From positions 15,692,001 to 15,756,000 of the forward strand of contig OX419762.1 in the NCBI GenBank assembly GCA_948567375.1: 64,000 bases of DNA, written 5' to 3'. Position 1 is the stretch's first letter. Each line of letters begins with the position of its first letter. This stretch comes from Lunularia cruciata (lineage: Eukaryota > Streptophyta > Marchantiopsida > Lunulariales > Lunulariaceae). Shown in pieces: positions 25,059 to 35,288 of the stretch. The notes beneath the pieces were generated by a model, which worked only from the letters and a program-made list of their open reading frames with translations, was not told where the DNA came from and ran no database searches. A program made the position numbers and the translations under genes.

Positions 25059-25521
25059 TAATCAGATTGTTTACAACTCTCAAATCAACTCAAATCAAAT
25101 TAGTACTTGATCTGTCACTCTATAAACTACAAACAATTAGGCATTGATTACAATCAAGCCACACCCACTCTAGCTAAGAGAATCTAGGTGACGCTCACCG
25201 GCCTCTATCCACCATAGCTAGGAACTCAAAGGCTCAATATTAGAGAAGTGAGCTCTTTGGAGCTGCAGTTTGAAAGTATACCCCTGGACTTGAGCTAGGT
25301 CTGAAACCCTAACGGTCCCGCTGACAATACACTCAATGGTGCAAACGGTGCAAAGTGACGGTGGGCCCCACCATGAAGTCAATACCCAAACACAAAATCT
25401 GACCGTCAGAAAGTAGTCTTTGAGAAACTACTGAAATAACTCTAACTACTATCACTGCAACTCGAATGTCCGAGCAATCTAGATGCGACACTACAAATAG
25501 CATAACAGTTGTAACAACTAT
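25059..25521 (-). repeat. terminal block A1 of the minus copy (5' end)
   Basis: About 450 bp. Matches A2 of the same element (15,763-16,200), including copy-specific variants such as GCTATTTGTAG and CTAGATTGCT. The block starts at 25,508, or 25,521 if a short insertion is allowed, and no B block lies upstream. The next bases belong to the head-to-head junction with the plus copy. Confidence 0.82.
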
Positions 25522-25545
25522 TTATATGTCACGCCATATGTCATA

Positions 25546-25994
25546 TGTCACGCCATTTATAGTGCCGCGTCTAGATGCTTGGACACTGGAGTTCTAGTGA
25601 TAGTAGTTAGAGTTATTTCAATAGTTTCTCAAAGACTACTTTCTGATGGTCAGATTTTGTGTTCAGGGTACTAACTTCACGGTGGGGCCTACCGTCACTT
25701 TGCACCATTTACACTGTCGAGTGTACCGTCAGCAAGACCGTTAAGGTTTTAGAGCTAGCTCAAGTCCAGGGGGTATAGTTTCAAAGTGAGCTCCAGAGAG
25801 CTCACTTCTCTGATGTTGAGCCTTTGAGTTCCTAGCTATGGTGGATAGAGGCCGGCGAGCGTCACCTGTATTCTCTATGCTTGAGTGGGTGTGGCTTGAC
25901 TGTAATCAGTGCCCAGTTGTTAACAGTTTATAGAGTGACAGATCAAGTACTGATTTGAGTTGAGTTGAGTTGAGAGTGGTAAGCAATCTGATTA
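25546..25994 (+). repeat. terminal block A1 of the plus copy (5' end)
   Basis: About 449 bp matching A2 at 34,848-35,288, starting near TGTCACGCC and ending GCAATCTGATTA. A short duplication of ATATGTCACGCCAT (25,524-25,537 and 25,543-25,556) blurs the outer boundary. No B block lies upstream. Confidence 0.85.
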
Positions 25995-27420
25995 CATCAG
26001 AGAAGTGAAGTCAGTGGGAAATCAGGTGCAAAAACTTTAGTGTTAGTGGTATCTCCAAGCTCGGTGGATCATTGGTAGCTCGATTCAAGTTCAGTGTTTC
26101 CCTAGTGTGCAGAAGCTTGTTCAATTGATGCAAATTTGGCAGTTAGGCGGACGGTGTGCAAAAGCGCTGGCCAAATTTTGAGCAAAGAAGGAGCAAATTT
26201 CAAGTAGTAGTTGTGATTTTGAGCTCAAGAGGTGAAGGCAAGACCAATTTGCTGCGAGTTGGGCTCAGAAAGTCAAATTGAAGGTGGAGTTGGGAAGCTC
26301 TTCTCAAGAACTTGTGATTTGGAAAAACCCATGTTGTCAATTTGGCTCGAGTGGAAAGTTAGCAGGGGATTTGGTGGACATCCATCTTTAGGGTTTATGT
26401 CAGATTTTACATCAGATTTTGGTTGGGATTTATGTCAGATTTTGGCCAGATTTGGAGGAGTTTTGCTAGTTAGGAGTTTCGCAGATTTGGAGAAGTTTTG
26501 CCAATTTTGGAGGAGGTTCAAAGTGGCAACAAGAAAGGCCTCATTTGGCTGAATTTCGGTGTTTTGAGGCATATGGCTATGTGCTATGAGAGGCTACCAA
26601 GGCCTAGAAGGGCCAGCAAGCCAGCTTGCTAGCGTGAGGCTAGCTAGTTTAGAGTAGATCTTGGTCATTGGTTGGCAAAATCTACCTTTCCTGCTAGATT
26701 GTGTGCAACAGGGTTTGACCCCTAGATCTCTTGTTCCTAGACTGGTGCCCTAGCCAACTGGTCTATCCTCACTTGTTGTCCTAGTAATTGTGCCACTGTT
26801 ATCTATACACATGTAACTTTGGCTAGGAGAGGCAGTTTGATCCCATTCTTGTTGATCTTGGTAGCTTAGGACTTAGATACAAACTTCTCTTATGTCAAAT
26901 ACCAAATGGTTGCAGAGTCAGTCCCGTGTTGTGTTATGAAATGGAGGGTTTTTGTTTAGATTTCTTGTGATTGGACCCCCTCCATTCTCTGCTTCCTATT
27001 TGTGCACCACGTTTGTGTGAGGTGCCCTGACTTTTGAACGTTGGTGCTCTGGTGTGCTCTCGATGGTGAGGTTGGAGTGATGACTAGTCAGACTACCTTT
27101 GTTTCTCTCCGGTGAGGCAGGAAGTGATGACTTGCAGACCGTGAGAGTGCGTGTTATGATGGCAGGTTACAAGTTGCCCTTTCCCCTAGAGTAGTTATCT
27201 CGGTTAGAGTTACATTAGTGGGTGGTGCTTAGTTGGTACTAGCACTTGGTGGTGTTGGCACTTGGTGAGGCACTTGCGGTTGCAGTTGGTGGTTTGGGTT
27301 TGCTATTGTGGTTACTTTGTCACGACAGAGTTCTTTGGACATTCCAGAGGAGTTAGCCATGTAGTACGCAATGGGTTTATTTAGAGTGGTGCTCGATATC
27401 AGCCTGTATCTCAGGTCCTA
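25995..27420 (+). other. long untranslated leader of the plus copy
   Basis: About 1.4 kb between A1 and the Gag start codon, collinear with 23,618-25,058 of the minus copy. Open frames here (for example 26,232-26,552) are not kept in the other copy and look incidental. A leader of this length could hold packaging or translational signals, but none is identifiable. Confidence 0.6.
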
Positions 27421-29420
27421 ATGAGGGAGGAGATTGACTCTGAGTTGGAGTTCAACACAGGAGCTGATTCAGTTGAGAGTGCACTTGGTGTGTCCACACC
27501 AATGTTGTGGGACATGGACAAGATTTATGGGGCCTCCAAAGGCCCTAGGCATTACTCTGGTATAGTGGGTACCATTGAGTTGGATGACTTCATCCAAGAG
27601 TTTGATAGTTGGTGTGATCTACAGAAGATGCGGAACTCAACTTTGTTCACACTCTTCATGGTATGGAAGGGGTTGTTTCAGCATCTGGAGGGTCCACCGA
27701 TGGATGACTACCATGAGTTCAGGAGAGCTCATTTAGAGGAGATTGAGTTATGGAGACAATATTGGTTTCCAGATTATGTCTCCATCACTTCAGGCTCGAT
27801 GGCCAGGAGTAGATTGGTTGTACATACGAGTTCTAGCTCGAGTAGTGTGGGTGGAGCTAGTGGAGGTGCACTAGCTGGAGATAGTGCTACTACGAGTGGA
27901 GGTACTGCTGTAGGAGGTGGTGTGGTATCGGGGTTTAACCCCATGGTGGAGTTCTTCTTGTGTTTGAGGCAGAACTGGTAGGGAGTGCAGACTGACAAGC
28001 TGAGGAGCTTGCAGGAGTTCTAGCAGAAGGCTAGAGAGAGCCTACGCAAGGCATACACTCGCATGAGGCGGCTGATCAGTTTCACTCAGGGAGTTACTGA
28101 GGCCCAGGCAGTCCAGTTTTGGTATGGGATACTGGATAGGGAATTGCAACGTAGAGTTTGTGATGCTACGTTGTTGTAGGCTACTTTGCTCACTTTGGCA
28201 ATAGTCTTTGGTTTGGCTGAGCGTATTGAGCTCAATATAGTGGAGGAGAGAGTGGTGACATCTGGATTTGGTAGGGAGACCTCATCCACGGTTGTGACTT
28301 CTTCTAGAGTGCAGTAGAGTGCACCACGCCCAGTTGGTTTTTGAGGACAGGGTGGACAGCCTAGATCCTATAGAGCGAATGGAGGGCCTAGTGGAGTTAG
28401 ACCCTTACCCTCATTTTTGGGTCAGCAGCAGCCAATAAGTGGTGGTGTTGCTTGTTGGACTTGTGGTGGACCTCACCATCAAAGAGAGTGTACTCAAGGC
28501 AGTGGACCTGATACTTTGGGTGTATCACTGCCAACACAGAGGTAGTGTGAGCATTGTCACAAATTTGGTCACACTAGTGACCGGTGTTTTGACCTACACC
28601 CAGAGTTACGGAGTGGTAGGGCTGCTATGGCAGGTAGTAGAGGAGCTCCAGTTCATGGAGGACGAGGTGGTGGTAGAGGATCTACACCTAGTAGGGGTGC
28701 AGTACCTGCCCTTACATTTGACACCACTATGGCTACTCAGATTGAGCAGTTGGAGCAGAGATTGGCTAGTATGGCTATTGCTCAAAGGAGATCAGATTCA
28801 GGTGCTAAGGCTTCCACCTCATATGCTGGTGATAGAGATGCTTTGGACTTCATGTGCGGAGTAGCACAGGTGGATGCATCTGCAGCATTGACTAGGAGTG
28901 CAGTACGTGCTCCAGAGCCTAGAGGAGCATCAGTGGAGTTGGACCCACAGAGAGGAGAGGTTGGGAGATAGGTCAGACTTCCCCAGTCTTTCACGCTATC
29001 TGAGGCATTGCAGATAACATCCATGGTTCCTAGACGTCCTAGTGCAGGTGTGGTAGGTGGTGATGGAGTACATGATAGACTATCTACTAGTCAGCCACCT
29101 ACTACTACTCAGACTGAGTCTAGCATGATGTTGGGGGCGGCTCAATTGATTATGCAACATCCTTTGTTTTCGGCCAGTGATATGTTTATATTGGGAGTTG
29201 ACCCAGCCCTAGTATTCCGGTTGGCTGCCACATTGTGTGAGAGTAGGGATGGTGCAGTTCCTACTACTAGAGCAGAGGTGGTTGGTAGGGGAGCTAACTT
29301 GGTTGAGGAGCATGGGATCCGTTCAGCGACCAGTGGTTTATGGCAGGCAACAGCGGCTAGACTAGAGGAGTTGCCAGCTAGACCGGCCTTTGAGAAGCAC
29401 GGTTTACACATGGTGTTGTC
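27421..29420 (+). pseudogene. Gag with two zinc knuckles, plus copy, broken by TAG stops
   Basis: Starts at ATG 27,421, the same site as in the minus copy. The first 186 residues are open: an acidic N-terminus, then LDDFIQEFDSWCDL and DDYHEFRRAHLEEIELWRQYW, a capsid-like helical region, then a Ser/Gly/Ala-rich linker. A TAG at 27,979-27,981 stops it. The same frame continues through RKAYTRMRRLISFTQGV and two zinc knuckles: CWTC...H...C (about 28,450-28,492) and a standard CX2CX4HX4C (28,546-28,587). A Gly/Arg-rich segment and a linker to the protease follow. Stops at 28,033, 28,180, 28,315 and 28,543 are TAG, several where the other copy reads CAG. Confidence 0.82.
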
Positions 29421-29479
29421 CTATTGGATAACCAAAGGGGGATTTTCCGTTTGGTGGGACCTTCAGGGAAGGTCTATAC

Positions 29480-29770
29480 ACCACATAGAGTCTTGTTAGA
29501 CTCTGGTGTGTAGCCCCTTATGTTGGAGAAGGCTGCAATTGTCGGTCTAGAGTTACGGAAGACCGATGTGGAGAGGTGTCCATTTCAGATCCAGACATCT
29601 CTAGGTTGTGGTTTGACACAGTACATCACACGTGGGGAGCTTGTTATCCAGGTTCAGCCTGGTCATCCGACTGATAGCTTGGTGGTGAGAGCTCAAGCTA
29701 TTGCAATAATAGCTGAGTCATATGATGTGCTAGTTGGGGGAGCAATGTTATACCCCATGGGTTTCAGCAT
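29480..29770 (+). pseudogene. retropepsin-type protease domain, plus copy
   Basis: The active-site motif LLDSGV appears at about 29,494-29,511, followed at once by a TAG, then PLMLEKAAIVGLELRKTDVE. The C-terminal hydrophobic motif DVLVGGAMLYPMGFSIDYW lies at about 29,725-29,780. It would be an aspartic protease cleaving the polyprotein. The frame differs from Gag, so either a frameshift mutation or programmed frameshifting separates them; the minus copy reads across this point in one frame, which favours mutation. Confidence 0.78.
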
Positions 29771-30083
29771 TGACTATTGGGAGGAGACAACCTCTTATAG
29801 ACCTGGTTGGCAATCTGGTGAGGGATGGGTATGTCGCCTACCAGTACGCTTCAGTAGTGGCAGTCTTGGCTCACTACAGTCAGAGACCATGGCAACATCA
29901 GTTTTAGCTTTCAGTGGAGCAATTACTTGGCCTGGTGACTTATTGGAGTGGAACGCCCATGTAGAGGATACTCCAGTACCAGAGGAGATCACTCGGCTTT
30001 GGAGTACAAGTGGGATTGTTCCATCCACCTTGGATGTTCCATTGTGGAGTTCAGAGGAGGCATTGCAGTAGCATGCAGATCAG

Positions 30084-31349
30084 TTGGTGCAGCAGGCTTG
30101 GAGTGGAGCCTTCGTACCATCAGGAGATGAGTGTGAGGATGAGCCTCCAGAGGCAATTGCTTTGATACCTCTAGATACCACACTCATTGCTTGGCAGTAT
30201 CCAGTAGAGGGGATATGCCTATTGGAGTTGTTTGGTGGAATCAGCACCGGACTAGCTGCGGTGTTACAAGCGGGTATACAAGTACAGAGGTACTTGTATG
30301 TAGAGAGAGATGAGACTGCTAGGCAAGTCTTTCTACATCATGTGGCACACTTGGCCTATTGGTATCCAGAGTTATTACCGATGTCAGCAGTCAGAAGTTA
30401 CCAAAAGGCCTTACCAGGAGACATTTCCTTATTGGGGGCGCATGACCTAGAGAGACATGGGCCTATTCACTTGGTGATTTCTGGATGGCCATGTTAGGGA
30501 CATACACATGCTGGTAGAGGATTGGGTCTTCAGGATCCTCGTTTTGGTGTGTTTTGGGAGATGTTACGGATACTACAACATCTCCAGGTTCATCAGTTTG
30601 TTTCTCTAGCTTACCTTTTGGAGAACGTACCTTTGATGGGTGATTCTCGCACTAGAGTGGTGGCGAGTACACATCAGGTCTATTCTTGGATGGGACCTGC
30701 TGTATTGTTAGATGCAGCCAGAGTGGGATCACGGGCTCATCATCTTCGTCTTTGGTGGACGAACCTCTTACCCAAAGAGGTTCTACAGTACGCTTATAAT
30801 GGGATTCAACGACTTGACCACATCCTTGTTGATGATATCTTGGATGTTGGGTGCCAGTCTCAGACAGTGGTAGTGGCTGATAGGTCACCTATGGCAGTGG
30901 TGAACCTAGTTGGACAGCCTAGAGCTGCATTTCCCATACTCATGAGTTTCCCAAGCTCTCATGCTTTTCGAGAGGGAGGACTTGGACTTGTTTGGGACTC
31001 ACAGTTACAATAGTTGGTGGAGCCCAACGATGATGAGAGAGAGCGGGTGATGGGTTTTTGCACCAATATTACCGCTGTTCCAGCAATGTCAAAGGCATCT
31101 AAGCGTCAGGTGTTAGGTCAAGCTATGGACCTGAACTGCTTGACCTGGATTGTGAGCCTTGGCTTGGCAGAGCAGCGTAAGATGCGCTTGATAGGCATCA
31201 CCACTCGGACACTTGTGAGCCCTGTGCCTATCAAGACAATTCAGGCACATGCTGGGGGTGATGGACTTAGTGGCCATGGTATTCTTGGGACACATCTAGT
31301 AGCTACTAGGGAGAGTGGTCTACTTGGATTACACCCTTGGTCCACATAG
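30084..31349 (+). pseudogene. C5 cytosine DNA methyltransferase domain inside the retroelement polyprotein, plus copy
   Basis: One frame with only TAG interruptions. Motif I: GICLLELFGGISTGLAAVL with FGG at 30,231-30,239. Motif IV: GWPC then TAG (30,495-30,497) where Gln of PCQ is expected, then GHTHAGRGLGLQDPR. Motif VI: AYLLENVPL (ENV at 30,621-30,629). Motif VIII: RAHHLRLWWTNLLP (about 30,730-30,775). Motifs IX/X: ERERVMGF...ITAVPAMSKASKRQ, then LGQAMDLNCLTWIVSLGL (about 31,040-31,170). The tail segments resemble the DNMT3 type. It lies between protease and RT and would be released or act as part of Pol, methylating cytosines, perhaps in the element's own cDNA (inference). The catalytic-loop stop disables this copy. 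Confidence 0.87.
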
Positions 31350-31499
31350 GATGCAGCCAGAGGACGTGTGGAGCTTGCAGCCAGAGTGGAGGGAGTTTTT
31401 CACACAGAGGTTGGGATCTCTAGTGGTCAGGAGCATGACACTATTGCTCCCAAGGGCCCAATGTAGCAGTCAATCAGTACGTCTTCCACTCCTACTACA

Positions 31500-32960
31500 G
31501 TTATAGAGGATACTTGGGAACCAGATCTTGGACCCAAGCTTACTGGAGAGGAAAGACGGAAGGTTTGGAGGTTCTTGAGGAGTCACACGAGTTGTTTTGC
31601 CTTCAGTATGAAGGATTTGGGTGCTATGAGGGACTTGGTATACGGATTGAGCTGACTAGCGACACACCAGTTTTCCGATGTCCTTATCGATATAGTGATA
31701 TGGAGAGGACATTGATTCAGAGCCGGAGTAGTGACCTTTTTGAGGCTTGTTTGGTGGAGATTTCACATGGAGAGTATGCATCAGCGACAATGATGCCAGC
31801 CAAGAAGGATATGCATGGCAACTATACAGATAGGCGGATGTGTGGAGATTACCGTCCTATCAACCGATAGACCAGGGCTGATCGGTATGCCATGCCTACA
31901 CTAGAGGAGATTTTTGATGAGATTGGGCATGCAAAGGTCTTCAGTACTTTGGATCTTTGAGCGGGATATCATCAGTTGCCGATCAGGAAGGAGGACAAGT
32001 CCAAGACAACATTTTGGGCTATTGATCCTCATGGCAAGGAGGTGTTATATTAGTGGAGGTTCTTACCATTTGGGTTAAAGAACGCTCCTGCTGAGTTCTA
32101 GAGGGTCATGGATAGGATCCTAGCTGGATTGGATTTTGCTTGGTGCTATATTGATGATATTTTGGTTTATAGCACTACTGTGGAGTAGCATGAGAGATAG
32201 TTGTTGGAGGTGTTTGAGAGGTTGAGATCTCATGGACTCAAATTACATCTTGGGAAGTGTAGGTTCTTCCACGAGCAGGTTGAGTATTTGGGTCACACTA
32301 TCTACCCCGAAGGACTTGGTGTTCAGCAGACCAAGGTGGAGGCTATTGCACGTATTCCTTGGCCTAAGGATGTGAGCAGAGTGTGAGCATTCCTTGGGTT
32401 GGTGAACTTCTATCACCGCTATGTTAGAGGATTTAGTGTCATTGCCAAAGCTTTGACGAAGCTGACCAAGCTTACACAAGAGTGGTGTTGGGGAGATGAG
32501 CAAGAGAGAGCTTTTATAGAGCTCAAGGAGAGGTTGACATCTGCTCCTATTTTGAGGAGACCAATCAGGGGATGACCATTTCAAGTTCACACTGATTGGA
32601 GTATGTTAGGGCTTGGAACGGTGCTCACCCAACATGATGATGAGGAGAAGGAGGTTGTGGTGGCCTATGCTAGTTGCTTCAACAATTCAGTGGAGGCATA
32701 GTAAAGTTCATATGAGGGAGAGTGCTTGGCAGCAGTTTGGGCAATAGCACATTTCCGATGCTACTTATTTGGTAACCCCTTCACTCTCATCACTGATCAT
32801 CAGCCGCTGAAGTGGTTGATGGAATCCGACAAGCTTTCAGGGAAGCTTGCACAATGGGCTCTAATTTTATAAGAGTATGATTTCACGGTTGTTCACAGAC
32901 CTGGAGTGGTGAACCATGATGCAGATGGGTTGAGTAGAAACCCATGTCTCAGCCAACAGG
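31500..32960 (+). pseudogene. reverse transcriptase and RNase H, plus copy, broken
   Basis: RT pieces in order: KLTGEERRKVWRFLRSH, FRCPYRYSDMERTLI, ATMMPAKKDM, MCGDYRPINR, KVFSTLDL (stop) AGYHQLP, WRFLPFGLKNAPAEF, the catalytic YIDD at 32,147-32,158 followed by ILVYS, and LGHTIYPEGL. RNase H: HTDWSMLGLGTVLTQHDD, ITDHQPLKWLM and a VNHDADGLSR tail. Typical Ty3/gypsy RT-RH. In-frame stops at the ends of open segments include TAG (from CAG by comparison with the minus copy), a few TGA and one TAA. Confidence 0.88.
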
Positions 32961-33229
32961 ATCAGACCGGAGCACATTGGCATGGTGAGACAGATGAGGA
33001 GATGGTGCCAGGTTGGCATGCATCGGCCTTTTTGTGTATATTTGCAGAGGCTTTGGTAGTATCTCTCTTAGCGCATACAGGAGGAGTTATTGAGGTCACA
33101 GATCTAGAGAGTGAAGATATTGATACAGTTCAGCGAGACATTCATGATGATGCCTTAGTGATGGACTATCTTTGCATTGGTGTTGTGGGTGGCACAGTTG
33201 GGGCCAAGGAGAGAGACCGTGTTCTTTAG

Positions 33230-34330
33230 CAAGCCAGATGGTTCAGATTGGAGGGTAGACACCTTTTGCGTGTATGGGAGGATGGTAGAGTGCAAGTAGT
33301 ACCACTTCCATCACAAAGACCACAGTTGGTCCGTCATGCTCATGAGGAGCTAGGACATTTTGGAGTAAAGCATACATATAGCTTACTCAAGAGTCATTAT
33401 TGGTGGCGCGGTATGCAGACCAAAGTACAACAATTTGTTGCAAGATGTATGGTTTGTGACCAAGTTAGAGCATCATTCAATGCTCCTACGCCACAGTTAC
33501 ACCCATTACCTATCATGGGATTGGGTTACCGTTGGAGTTTGGACTTCACCGGACCTTTACTGCTGATTGTGAGACATCATCGGTACGTTTTGGTGATGGT
33601 GGAGCACTTCTCCAAGTGGATTGAGTTGGTGGCACTTCCTGACAAGTCTAGTGAAGGGATATCTTACTTGTTCTTGGATCGAGTTCTTAGTCATTTTGGT
33701 GCACCAGCTGAGGTTTTGACTGATCAGGGTATAGAGTTCTTGGGGGAGTTTCAGGTCTTGTGTGACAAGGCTTTGATTGATCATTGTACTACATCCCGAG
33801 ATCACCCTGAGGCAGATGGCTTAGTAAGAGAGAGTGGTTCAGACGGTGAAGAGAGGATTGCAAAAGTATGGTTTGCAGAGAGGTCACTTGGGAGATTGGG
33901 ATCTCCAATTACCTTGGTTGGCCATGGGCTATTGGTTCAGCCGGCAAGCCTCCTTAGCATCCTTCTCACCATACTTTCTACTCTATGGACAAGATCCAGA
34001 TTTACCTGCAGCCATTCGTCGAGATGCTACTGTAGTTTTGGACTTGGATGACCCCGATGTATGGATGAGCGCATGTTCTCAGCGGGCAGAGATCTTTCGG
34101 AGAGTGATGCCGATGGCCTTTGAGAACTTGGCAATTGCTCAACATAGAGATACTTTACGCTATGCTACCATTCAAGGAGGAGGTTATAGACACTCAATCC
34201 GTCGATTTCATCTAGACAACTATCTATAGCAAACATCATCGATGACACTTGATGTTTCTACAGGCCGCACTATCTTGAAAGTGCGTGAGGTTTTGCCATC
34301 TGGAGTCCTTGTGTTAGAAGGACGTGATGG
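33230..34330 (+). pseudogene. DDE integrase, plus copy, one frameshift
   Basis: Zinc-binding domain HAHEELGHFGVKHTYSLLKS with CMVCDQ, then the core: SLDFTGPL (Asp near 33,542), LTDQGIEFLGEF (Asp at 33,722-33,724) and DHPEADGL (Glu near 33,808). A frameshift near 33,825 moves the reading frame, after which GLQKYGLQRGHLGDWDLQLP and SPYFLLYGQDPDLP continue. The C-terminal domain is KVREVLPSGVLVLEGRDGVVW. This is a retroviral-type integrase, not a tyrosine recombinase, which matters for the split terminal repeats. Confidence 0.87.
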
Positions 34331-34409
34331 TGTTGTTTGGAAGGATCATGTGCGCAATTGTGCGCCATGCCACCTTCCAAACATTGATGGTACTATGGAC
34401 CCAAGCTTG

Positions 34410-34580
34410 GCACTTGTATGTGCATGCTTGAGGTGTATGTTATGTGGCTCTGCTGGTGGAGCTGCTACTATGTTAGTGTGTGATAGCTGTTCGAGAGGAT
34501 GGCATATGGCATGTATGACTCCTCCTCTCCCGGTGGTTCCTCAAGGACAGTGGTTCTGTCCTTGATGTACTTGACCTATA
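34410..34580 (+). pseudogene. PHD finger at the C-terminus of Pol, plus copy
   Basis: Reads LRCMLCGSAGG, then MLVCDSCSRGWHMACMTPPL and QGQWFCP followed by TGA and CT. All C4-H-C3 ligands are present; the stop at about 34,564 replaces the Arg of CPRC in the minus copy. Such fingers bind the H3 tail and could steer integration to chromatin with a given mark (inference). In DNMT3 enzymes a related ADD finger links histone reading to DNA methylation. Confidence 0.8.
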
Positions 34581-34742
34581 GCTAGTTCATTCTTTATATG
34601 GTATAGATTGCAAACAGGCGACTAACGATGGGGCTCCATAGCACCCGGCCTCCTGATCTTTGCCCATTAGAGGGTATACCATATACTTAGAGTAGATGGC
34701 TATCTGGAGTTAGAGGGACCTAACCGCCAGCTAGGGGGGCAA

Positions 34743-34847
34743 TTGTGACACTTTAGAGTCTATGTATGACTTATGTGTGAGTTGTGCTTCTATTGTGTAT
34801 GATGTTGACAACGATGTATGTTGTGTAGCGATGTATATACGCACGAT
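34743..34847 (+). repeat. terminal block B1 of the plus copy
   Basis: About 105 bp starting TTGTGACACTTTAGAG right after the polypurine tract and running to GTATATACGCACGATA, where A2 begins without a gap. Nearly identical to B2 at 35,289-35,391. Confidence 0.85.
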
Positions 34848-35288
34848 AGCTGTCATGCCATTCATAGTGCCACGTCTAGATGCTTGGACATTGGAGTTCT
34901 AGTGATAGTAGTTAGAGTTATTTCAGCAGTTTCTTAGAGATTACTTTCTGATGGTCAGATTTTGTGTTCAGGGTACTGACTTCACGGTGGGGCCCACCAT
35001 CACTTTGCACCGTTTTCACCGTCGAGTGTGCCGTCAGCGGGACCGTTAGGGTTTCAGAGCTAGCTCAAGTCCGTGGAGTATAGTTTCAAAGTGAGCTCCA
35101 AAGAGCTCACTTCTCTGATGTGAGCCTTCGAGTTCTTGGCTATGGTGGACAGAGGTCGGCGAGCATCACCTGGATTCTCTATGCTTGAGTGGGTGTGGCT
35201 TGACTGTAATCAGTGCCTAGTTGTTGGTAGTTTATAGAGTGACAGATCAAGTACTGATCTGAGTTGAGAGTGGTAAGCAATCTGATTA
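34848..35288 (+). repeat. terminal block A2 of the plus copy
   Basis: About 441 bp matching A1 at 25,546-25,994 and ending GCAATCTGATTA. At the 5' end the same sequence is followed by CATCAGAG and the leader; here it is followed by TTGTGGCACTTTAG, the start of B2. Confidence 0.86.

Larger units (their letters stand above)
15660..25521 (-). mobile_element. Ty3-like retrotransposon with DNMT and PHD domains, minus-strand copy
   Basis: Full-length but decayed. In element orientation it runs A1 (25,508/25,521-25,059), a leader of about 1.4 kb, Gag (ATG at 23,617), protease, C5 DNA methyltransferase (about 21,000-19,680), RT/RNase H (about 19,400-18,190), DDE integrase (about 17,750-16,830), PHD finger (about 16,640-16,474), B1 (16,305-16,201), A2 (16,200-15,763) and B2 (15,762-15,660). 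All ORFs are broken by stops and frameshifts. A1 and A2 share variants not found in the plus copy, so the two elements are separate insertions and not halves of a recent inversion. It abuts the 5' end of the plus copy directly. Confidence 0.85.

Noticed and set aside
29497..29520. Programmed frameshift between Gag and protease
   Set aside because: The minus copy reads across this point in one frame, so a simple mutation in the plus copy explains it better.
34744..35288. Ordinary 545-bp LTRs (B+A) with TG...CA ends
   Set aside because: The 3' side fits, but both elements lack B at the 5' end and carry an extra B at the 3' end. I kept this as the alternative to test, not the preferred reading.
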